DNA of 64,000 nt from Desulfobacterales bacterium (lineage in GTDB: Bacteria > Desulfobacterota > Desulfobacteria > Desulfobacterales > JAIPEE01), in the NCBI GenBank assembly GCA_021737275.1, contig JAIPEE010000012.1, positions 1 through 64,000 of the forward strand, in the 5' to 3' direction. This document shows, piece by piece, positions 57,437 through 64,000 of this stretch (positions are counted from its first letter, which is position 1; the number at the start of each line of letters is the position of its first letter). A model generated the notes under the pieces. That model was given only the letters and a program-made list of their open reading frames with translations, was not told where the DNA came from and ran no database searches. Position numbers and translations under genes: made by a program.

Positions 57437-58606
57437 TTAGCAGACTATCGGTTGAGGTCTCATATTTTCAGGAAACTGTCTGAGAAAATAATGGTCTGTC
57501 ATACCGGCAATAAAATCTCTGACAATTTCTGCAGAAGAGAACATTTCCGTATATAGTTCAGACATATTACCTAAAAAACCGGTAAAAATAACTGAAGAAC
57601 GGTTTTCTTTTTCAAGATCTTCAAAAAACTTTTCGAAAAGTATTCCAAACAGCTGTTTAATTGCTGATGTATATTTTTTTATCTCGGCGTTCAGGTAGAT
57701 GCGCTCCATATTAAACAGTTTTAATTTTTTCAACGCATCGGATACTTCAGGACTGAAAGCGATACTGATCTTTCTATAACTGTTCCGGATCACATCCGTT
57801 ACCAGTGTGTAAACAATCTTCCCATTTGTATTCCCCAGAATATCAACACAATCTTCAGGCAAATCCGACCGCTTGATAATATTCAAGCGAATGGCATCTT
57901 CAATGTCCCGCCCGATATAACTAATCGTATCAGCCATACGAACGACACAACCCTCCATAGTCATAGGAACAAGTGCTGTTGCAGGTGACGCTTTTTTAGC
58001 TTCCATCAGTCTGTCAAAATCTTCAAAAGATTTATCTCTTTCGGGCTTAAGCATCTGATTATGCACCTCACCATCATGACACAGGATACCATCCAGTGTC
58101 TGAAGACAGAGGTTCCACCCCCTGCCGTCTCTCTCAACCCGGTCAAGAAACTGAACACTCTGAACATTATGAAGAAAGTAACCGATACCGTGTGACCTGC
58201 AAAGCTCCGAAAGGAAACGTTCACCGTCATGCCCAAAAGGTGTATGTCCGATATCATGCCCCAATGCAATCGCCTCAATAAGATCTTCATTCAGACCGAG
58301 AAAACGACCGATAGTACGAGCGATTTTGGAAACAAACTGAACATGTAGAACGCGATGTGTAATATGGTCATGCTCAATCAGTGAAAACACCTGCGTTTTG
58401 TCAATATAACGGGTGTAGGCCATGGAGTGCATAACCCTGTCAGTATCAATGGCATATGCCTGACGATAGTCGGATTCCAGACGGTCGTCATTCAGGCGCC
58501 GCTGCGCATCATGACTGAAAGCCGCCAGCGGATTAAAAATATTTTCTTCCCGCCTGTTCAGTGCAACGGTAATTTCATTTAAAACAGCGTCTTCAAATTT
58601 CTCCAT
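57437..58606 (-). CDS. dGTPase-like HD hydrolase
   Basis: 389 residues of the deoxyguanosinetriphosphate triphosphohydrolase-like family. HRVLHVQFVSKIARTI gives the first His, ALGHDIGHTPFGHDGE the HD pair, and RMADTISYIGRDIEDA the last Asp. These enzymes cut dNTPs to nucleoside and triphosphate, controlling the pool. The start overlaps the ATP-grasp gene by 14 bp. Confidence 0.9.
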   Translation of the reverse strand: MEKFEDAVLNEITVALNRREENIFNPLAAFSHDAQRRLNDDRLESDYRQAYAIDTDRVMHSMAYTRYIDKTQVFSLIEHDHITHRVLHVQFVSKIARTIGRFLGLNEDLIEAIALGHDIGHTPFGHDGERFLSELCRSHGIGYFLHNVQSVQFLDRVERDGRGWNLCLQTLDGILCHDGEVHNQMLKPERDKSFEDFDRLMEAKKASPATALVPMTMEGCVVRMADTISYIGRDIEDAIRLNIIKRSDLPEDCVDILGNTNGKIVYTLVTDVIRNSYRKISIAFSPEVSDALKKLKLFNMERIYLNAEIKKYTSAIKQLFGILFEKFFEDLEKENRSSVIFTGFLGNMSELYTEMFSSAEIVRDFIAGMTDHYFLRQFPENMRPQPIVC

Positions 58607-59378
58607 TTTGGATCATCTTTTCCATAAGTTTCAGATAATCTATACCGGCTTGCCGGAACCCTTCTTTTCCATACTTCATATTTGCTTCAAGGATATAAAA
58701 CTGTCCGTCATGCTCACATATATCGATTCCCACATCGTCCCATCGGCACAATGCTGATGCTTTCACGGCAAGTGCTATGGCTTTTTCCGGTAGTGGCTCA
58801 AAAGATATGGCGGCACCGGCACCGACATTTGTCCTGAATTCACCGGGCGCTGCAATTTTCCAATATGCATGAACAGCCCTGTTCCCGATTATCACAACCC
58901 GCATATCCCGATCCATCGGCAGGTATTCCTGAATATAGGCGACATGCGTCATGCCACAATACGCATCGAGATCCTTTCCGTTTTGAACAAGAAAAACACC
59001 CTGTCCCAGTGCCGACCCCCTGGGGATTTTAGCAATAAACGGATAGCTGAAATATTGAAGAATTAATCCTTTTTGCCGGTCACCATAAAAAACCCTGGTC
59101 CGTGGATGTGAAATACCGGCCAGATTAAAGAGTGCCGTCTGCTTGATCTTATCCTGCACACATTTATAGGTATGATATGATGGAAACGTTTTTTTCCCGA
59201 CAGCATCAAACAGGTCGGCATAAAATGTTGTCGGGTAATAGATCTTATCCGCTGCCCGGATTAAGTCTGCCTCCTGCGCAGAGTAAGCGCCAAAATTTGT
59301 TTTTACCCCAAGCGTCAGAACATTACTGCAGCCCCGAAGCCTTGATTCAAGCGCAATGACTTTGTTCATTTCCATCAT
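58593..59378 (-). CDS. RimK-type ATP-grasp enzyme
   Basis: 261 residues of ATP-grasp fold. FIAKIPRGSALGQGVFLV is the phosphate loop, IQEYLPMDRDMRVVIIG the hinge, and DVGIDICEHDGQFYILEANMKYG the metal-binding Glu/Asn region. It would ligate an amino acid or similar carboxylate to an acceptor amine. Two further ATG codons follow the first at two-codon spacing, so the exact start is uncertain. It is co-transcribed with the dGTPase-like gene. Confidence 0.82.
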   Translation of the reverse strand: MMEMNKVIALESRLRGCSNVLTLGVKTNFGAYSAQEADLIRAADKIYYPTTFYADLFDAVGKKTFPSYHTYKCVQDKIKQTALFNLAGISHPRTRVFYGDRQKGLILQYFSYPFIAKIPRGSALGQGVFLVQNGKDLDAYCGMTHVAYIQEYLPMDRDMRVVIIGNRAVHAYWKIAAPGEFRTNVGAGAAISFEPLPEKAIALAVKASALCRWDDVGIDICEHDGQFYILEANMKYGKEGFRQAGIDYLKLMEKMIQNGEI

Positions 59379-59402
59379 AGTAAATCAAAATCTTATAATT
59401 AT

Positions 59403-60173
59403 TTAATTTTCAAAAACAGCTGCTTCCGGTTGTTCAACAATAAAAACCGAATCAGATACTGATGCATTGGGCCAATATCTGTCAACCTGAATCCGAAACA
59501 AATTTCCATTATCATCTGATATGGCAATGATCCCCGGAAGGCCAAACCCATCAAAAACACTGTTTTTTTCAAATTGAACTCTGTAGCGTAAAGCATCATC
59601 CCTGCCGAACATTTCAATCTTACGGGGTGTCATTTTATCCGATTCAAAATATATTTTTTCAAGAAGGCGCGTTCTGCCGCTTAATATCAAAATTTCACTA
59701 TCCGGTTCAAACGTCGCTGAATAATGGTCCCGAACCGGTATCCGTCCTGAAAAAAGAAGCAAAACATCTTCAAAACTGATTGGAATAGATATCAACCGTT
59801 TCAAAATACCACTGGAGACGGTTTTTTCATAAAACTGTTGATCCGTATGGGATAAGAAATAAAAGCGGTTTCCATCACTGGCGGCTGTAGCAAGAGGCTT
59901 TCCTGAAACATCAAAAATATTCATTCTTATTCTGTCAGGGTTTGAAACCGCCCATGCAAATCTTGAACTCAGGTAAAAATCCGCATTAATAATTTTCACA
60001 TTGCCGATACCCTTAATGGAAAGAAGGCCAACATTCATTTTTTTTATGGCGTCAAGGGATTGTTGTGCATCTTCGCCGATATAAAGGGTATACGGTTTTT
60101 CTTTGAAACTTGCACATGAAGAAAAAAAGATGACGGATACAATCAGTACAACCGGCCAGACAGCAGCTTTCAT
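59403..60173 (-). CDS. LolB/DUF4292-like outer-membrane lipoprotein
   Basis: 256 residues with a signal peptide and lipobox FFSSC (Cys20). The rest has the beta-sheet pattern of the LolB/VioE-like fold (SIKGIGNVKIINADFYLSSRF, RIRMNIFDVSGKPLATAASDG), like DUF4292 proteins that bind lipid chains. It follows the TPR-LysM lipoprotein by three bases, so the two are coupled. Likely role: carrying or inserting lipids or lipoproteins at the outer membrane. Confidence 0.78.
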   Translation of the reverse strand: MKAAVWPVVLIVSVIFFSSCASFKEKPYTLYIGEDAQQSLDAIKKMNVGLLSIKGIGNVKIINADFYLSSRFAWAVSNPDRIRMNIFDVSGKPLATAASDGNRFYFLSHTDQQFYEKTVSSGILKRLISIPISFEDVLLLFSGRIPVRDHYSATFEPDSEILILSGRTRLLEKIYFESDKMTPRKIEMFGRDDALRYRVQFEKNSVFDGFGLPGIIAISDDNGNLFRIQVDRYWPNASVSDSVFIVEQPEAAVFEN

Positions 60174-60176
60174 GAA

Positions 60177-62120
60177 TCAGATTCCATTTTTAGTCAGATC
60201 TTTAATTTTTTTCTCAATTTCAGATTTATCATCTTCCCTGTTATCAAGAGATCGTTTGTAGAATTCAAGGGCCTGATCATGATCATTTTTTTTCAGGTAG
60301 GCATCTCCAAGGTGTTCCAATATCGTGGGATCATCCGGAACAAGTTCAAAAGCCTTCAGCAGATAAAGCACAGCCTTATCATAATCACCTTTTTTATAAT
60401 AAACCCATCCAAGACTATCTGTAATATAGCCGTCATCCGGTTTCTGTTTTAAGGCTTCAATAATAAGCTGTTCCGCCTCATCCAGGTTTTTACCCATATC
60501 TGCATAGGTATAGCCGATATAGTTCATGGCATTGGCATGTGCAGGATCAATTTTCAACACCTCTTTCATGGCAGCGATAGAGGCGTCCTTCCTTCCCCAT
60601 TTATCATAAATAACACCAAGCCTGAAATGCATACGAACATTCTCCGGTTCAAGCTTAATTCCTTTTTTTAAAATCGTCTCCGCTTTTTCAAACTCATCCG
60701 TATCCTCATAAAAAGAGCCGAGATATAACATCAGATCAATGTTATCAGGGGCTATCTCCAGTTCCTCATTCAAATATTTCACAGCGTTTTCTACCTGTCC
60801 CAATTCGTTATAGAGATAGGCAATATGAATAATTGCATCCTGGTAGAATGGGGAATCCCTTGAGATTTTTTTGAAACTCGCAAGTGCTGATTCCTTTTCA
60901 TTTTTCCCGTCATAGGAAAGACCTGTAAGGTAGTTAATAACGGAACTTTCAGGTGCGCCGACCCTCATACCATCCAGAATGAAAAGCGTTTCATCAAACC
61001 GTTCCTTTTCTATATAATACTGAACAATGTATCTGATAATATCAGTTTCAGTATCAATTCTCCGACCTAAATCTTTTAATATTGACGCCGCTTTATCTTT
61101 TTTCCCCACACGCTGATAATATCCGGAAAGCTCAATACCGGCCTCAACATTATTTGGATTCATTTCGAACAGCGCCATGTACTGCTCAAAAATCTTATCA
61201 TTTTTATCTAAAAGTAAACCCTTTTCAGACAATTGCCCGGGAAACCTTAATGTCTGCCCTATCTGAATATTATCAGCACTTTTCAATCCGGGATTATACT
61301 CTTTGATGACATTGAGTACGTTGTCGTTATAAAAACCATACCGGCCTATAGAGATTCGCCCGATTGTATCAGACGGTTTTACAGTGACAACAACAACCTC
61401 CGGGTCAACGCCGCTATAATCTTTATAAAGTTTAATCAGTGCCAGATGAGGTTCTTCAAGATCGGGCCTTAATTCAAGTGTCCGGTTAAATGCTTTTTCA
61501 GCTTTAAGGAAATGTCCCTGTTCCACATATATTTTTCCAAGAAAAAAATGACCGACATAAGCATCATCATATTGTTTTACAAGCTTGTCGTAGATTTGCT
61601 CCGCCTTTTCATATTCGCCTGCATCCAGGTAGATATTTCCCAGAAATATATAGACATCTCTCTGGGCAGGATCCAGTAAAAGCGCTTTTTCATAGGCTTT
61701 TTTTGCAGCGTCATCATCTTTAAGTGTTTGTTTGATCTTTCCATAAATCACTAACGTCTCAACATTGTCCGGTTCCAGTTCAAGCATTTTTTCTACAACC
61801 GCAAGCGCGGATGAAGTGTCCCGCTGGTTGAGATATAATATGGCAAGTTCTTTTTGAAGATAGAGTTCATAAGGGTCTATGTCGATTGCCTTTAAGAGGT
61901 AATGAACAGCCCGGGGAAGATCACCGTTAATCTCATTCATCTGGGAAAGAGAATAATAGTAATAGCTGTTTCCGGGTAACTCGCTGTTTTCAGAAGAATC
62001 TTCTGTCTGAAGGTCTTCCGGCATCTGTGATTGAACGGTATTATTATTTGAAACGGCACAACCAAATCCCATGCCGACAATAAGTGCTGCAAAAAACAGA
62101 TATCTTAAAAAGAATTTCAT
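60177..62120 (-). CDS. TPR-LysM lipoprotein
   Basis: About 647 residues. Signal peptide and lipobox (ALIVGMGFGC, Cys21 of the start chosen). About six TPR units follow, then a LysM-like domain (about 225-275; VTVKPSDTIGRISIGRYGFYN, LRFPGQ), then about nine more TPR units, ending LKKNDHDQALEFYKRSLDN. It could scaffold outer-membrane or peptidoglycan-linked assembly. A longer frame opens at 62165, but the ATG at 62120 begins the typical signal peptide. The DUF4292-like gene follows. Confidence 0.82.
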   Translation of the reverse strand: MKFFLRYLFFAALIVGMGFGCAVSNNNTVQSQMPEDLQTEDSSENSELPGNSYYYYSLSQMNEINGDLPRAVHYLLKAIDIDPYELYLQKELAILYLNQRDTSSALAVVEKMLELEPDNVETLVIYGKIKQTLKDDDAAKKAYEKALLLDPAQRDVYIFLGNIYLDAGEYEKAEQIYDKLVKQYDDAYVGHFFLGKIYVEQGHFLKAEKAFNRTLELRPDLEEPHLALIKLYKDYSGVDPEVVVVTVKPSDTIGRISIGRYGFYNDNVLNVIKEYNPGLKSADNIQIGQTLRFPGQLSEKGLLLDKNDKIFEQYMALFEMNPNNVEAGIELSGYYQRVGKKDKAASILKDLGRRIDTETDIIRYIVQYYIEKERFDETLFILDGMRVGAPESSVINYLTGLSYDGKNEKESALASFKKISRDSPFYQDAIIHIAYLYNELGQVENAVKYLNEELEIAPDNIDLMLYLGSFYEDTDEFEKAETILKKGIKLEPENVRMHFRLGVIYDKWGRKDASIAAMKEVLKIDPAHANAMNYIGYTYADMGKNLDEAEQLIIEALKQKPDDGYITDSLGWVYYKKGDYDKAVLYLLKAFELVPDDPTILEHLGDAYLKKNDHDQALEFYKRSLDNREDDKSEIEKKIKDLTKNGI

Positions 62121-62251
62121 AAGATCACTGTTAATAATATCTTTGTGAAAACAGAATTTATGCATAAATAGTAACTTTCAGTTTTATATGGCTTTGTGTT
62201 CTTTATTGATTTAACTTAGTCTAATAGAATTACTTTAGAAGTGGCCTTTAG

Positions 62252-63205
62252 TTAATCCGTTCCAGGTTTATTAGCGTAAGTATCAAAATCTTTTATCTCT
62301 CGCTTAAAAAACTCCCGCATTTTTTTTATGATATTTTTTTCAACCTGCCGAACCCTTTCCCTTGAAATATCGTATCTGTCACCGATTTCTTGCAGCGTAA
62401 CCGGTGAGTCTGTAAAAACACGCTGTTCAAAAATTTCAATTTCTCTATCGGTCAGTTTCTTTTTAAACTCATCAATTTTGGTATGTAAAAGCGATTCCAT
62501 CTCTTTTTGTGCAACCGTTTCCTCAATGGATTCGGTTGACGTGCTTAAAAATTCAATGCGTTCCGTATCGGAATCCTCCTTAAGAGGGGCATCAAGAGAG
62601 ACATCCCAGCCATCAAGACGCTGATCCATATCCACAATTTCACGTTCGGAAACACCAAGTCGTTCTGAAAGAAGTTTGGGCTTCGGATCAAACCCCTGTT
62701 CAACAAGTTTCTGTTTTTCCTTTTTCAGCTTAAAAAACAGTTTGCGCTGCCCCTGAGTTGTTCCTATTTTCACAAGACGCCAGTTATCCATTATAAATTT
62801 CAGGATATATGCCTTGATCCAGAATGAGGCATAATAAGAAAACTTTACATTTTTATAAGGATCAAACTTTTTTACAGCCTGCATCAAACCGATATTCCCC
62901 TCCTGAATTAAATCCAGCAGGTTCTGCATCCAGACTCGTTGAAACTCAAGCGCAATTTTAACAACCAGCCTGAGATTTGATGTTACAAGTGCATAAGCTG
63001 CATCCTGGTCTTCATCTTCCCTGACTTTTACAGCAAGCTCCTTTTCCTGTTCCCGGGTCAACAGTTTATACCGGCTGACCTCCATAAGATAGCGCTGAAG
63101 CGGGTCAAATTTTGCAACGGCCTTATCATCAGGATTTTTCAAGGCTTTTCTGGGATTATTTAATATCTCGTCAGCATCTTTATAATATTTATCATTATCT
63201 GTCAT
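62252..63205 (-). CDS. rpoH: RNA polymerase sigma-32 factor
   Basis: 317 residues. Region 1.2 has FDPLQRYLMEVSRYKLLT, region 2 has TSNLRLVVKIALEF and IQEGNIGLMQAVKKFDPYKNV, the RpoH box QRKLFFKLKK is present, and region 4 has LQEIGDRYDISRERVRQVEK. It directs the heat-shock and envelope-stress regulon. Its length and RpoH-box identity separate it from sigma-70. No own regulatory element was recognised upstream, only a 159-bp gap to tRNA-Arg. Confidence 0.93.
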   Translation of the reverse strand: MTDNDKYYKDADEILNNPRKALKNPDDKAVAKFDPLQRYLMEVSRYKLLTREQEKELAVKVREDEDQDAAYALVTSNLRLVVKIALEFQRVWMQNLLDLIQEGNIGLMQAVKKFDPYKNVKFSYYASFWIKAYILKFIMDNWRLVKIGTTQGQRKLFFKLKKEKQKLVEQGFDPKPKLLSERLGVSEREIVDMDQRLDGWDVSLDAPLKEDSDTERIEFLSTSTESIEETVAQKEMESLLHTKIDEFKKKLTDREIEIFEQRVFTDSPVTLQEIGDRYDISRERVRQVEKNIIKKMREFFKREIKDFDTYANKPGTD

Positions 63206-63364
63206 TTTTATTTTCCCGGCACCATTTTCTGCAATATCAAACTATCTGAAGCAAATGGGAATTTGAATTTTATTTACCAAATGGAAATCTTGATAAAACA
63301 TTTCTCTATTTTATTTTTTATAGACAATCAAAAATACATATGTTAATGACAGTCTCGTTTTTAA

Positions 63365-63441
<77 letters not shown>

Positions 63442-64000
63442 CAATTCACTTAATGATTTCAAATAGATAGCCCGATGTCTTTTTTATGTCATTATTATTA
63501 ATATCGAAAATTCCTGAATTAAAACGCAATATTCAAAAAATAGTATGTTTCTCCGGCAGCCTGCGATTATCTACAGAATTATGTACTATATCATTCACAA
63601 CGATAAATTAAAACCTAATTATTAAAAGGCTGTCTAAAAATACAAATCGGTTTGTGTGCCGGCGGTATTCGATAAGCATCGTTACTAACCAGGTATTAAG
63701 TAAATCAAAGAAATGTGCATTGCAGTTTCCCTTATAAATATCAAACGCTGATTATCGTTAAGACAATGCCTGTAAAACCATATTGCCGCTTGCAATCCAT
63801 TAATTTTTATCTTAATTTATAATTCATGTAATTATTTTTCAGCTTTTTAATGCGGTACTTTTAATTAAGATATTCTTTCACATTTTATTCATAACTGACC
63901 ACGACATTTCGTTTTTAGTTTCAAATTTACTTGTAATTCAACTTAAGGGTATCTCTATAAGATTTCCGACTTAAAATTAAACTCACCGGAGCATTATTAT
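63442..64000. other. AT-rich right edge
   Basis: About 560 bases to the window end without a supportable gene, repeat or RNA. Tracts like GGCTGTCTAAAAA (63629-63641) recall transposon ends but have no partner repeat here. Confidence 0.45.

Noticed and set aside
63629-63641. GGCTGTCTAAAAA as a transposon end
   Set aside because: No matching inverted copy or transposase in the remaining sequence.

Overview
The window reads as chromosome of an anaerobic Desulfobacterota (deltaproteobacterial, sulfate-reducer-like) bacterium. The grounds are a desulfoferrodoxin and a desulforedoxin-like protein, a phenylacetate-CoA ligase next to an ACT-domain protein, a sigma-54/PilR-controlled type IV pilin, a GAF-PilB/GspE fusion and a selenocysteine tRNA. 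This placement is an inference; no rRNA is present. No CRISPR array or intact insertion sequence was seen.

Layout. (1) 0.2-3.3 kb, + strand: end of a polysaccharide cluster (GT4, NAD-dependent epimerase, GT2). (2) 3.3-9.0 kb, - strand: a pilus block of PilR, a major pilin with a textbook -24/-12 promoter, a GT39-type membrane glycosyltransferase, a second pilin and a VKOR-DsbA disulfide-forming fusion. (3) 9.0-14.1 kb, - strand: housekeeping genes (pyrC, lepB, pgpA, larC, an M20 peptidase) with one long palindromic element. (4) 14.17 kb: tRNA-Sec (selC), a classic island integration site. (5) About 14.3-42.4 kb: accessory region, patchy and in places visibly richer in GC than its flanks. It holds a decayed transposase fragment, ChaB, a UbiB-like kinase, a YeeE/YedE-rhodanese sulfur operon, a six-gene antiporter/phosphodiesterase/glycosyltransferase/glycosidase operon, small coiled-coil proteins resembling the sll1863 stress family, PRC-barrel and zf-TFIIB proteins, an integron-type cassette with a convincing attC site, a NarX/NarL-like two-component system with a lone receiver, a broken glycosyltransferase copy, a CopB-type copper ATPase split by a frameshift, a minimal SufCB pair, a superoxide reductase and small Cys-motif proteins. 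(6) 42.7-46.4 kb, + strand: maf, yggS, queH, M48-TPR peptidase. (7) 46.4-63.2 kb, - strand: pilB/gspE-like ATPase, ACT protein, paaK, amidase, mutS, LapA-like, HIT, UPF0280, dGTPase, ATP-grasp, two outer-membrane-type lipoproteins and rpoH. (8) tRNA-Arg(UCU) at 63.4 kb.

How the parts may work together. The pilus block looks like one unit: PilR and sigma-54 drive pilA, and the downstream genes could glycosylate and disulfide-bond the two Cys-containing pilins. The accessory region looks like a stress and envelope-maintenance island next to selC: ion/proton exchange, exported sulfur chemistry, glycolipid turnover, copper export, oxygen-stress defence and Fe-S assembly, with its own regulators. 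The most unusual item is the 32.06-33.03 kb segment. It carries two stress-type coiled-coil genes in a cassette that ends in an attC-like site (7-bp cores, imperfect stem with an extrahelical base), with no integrase in the window.
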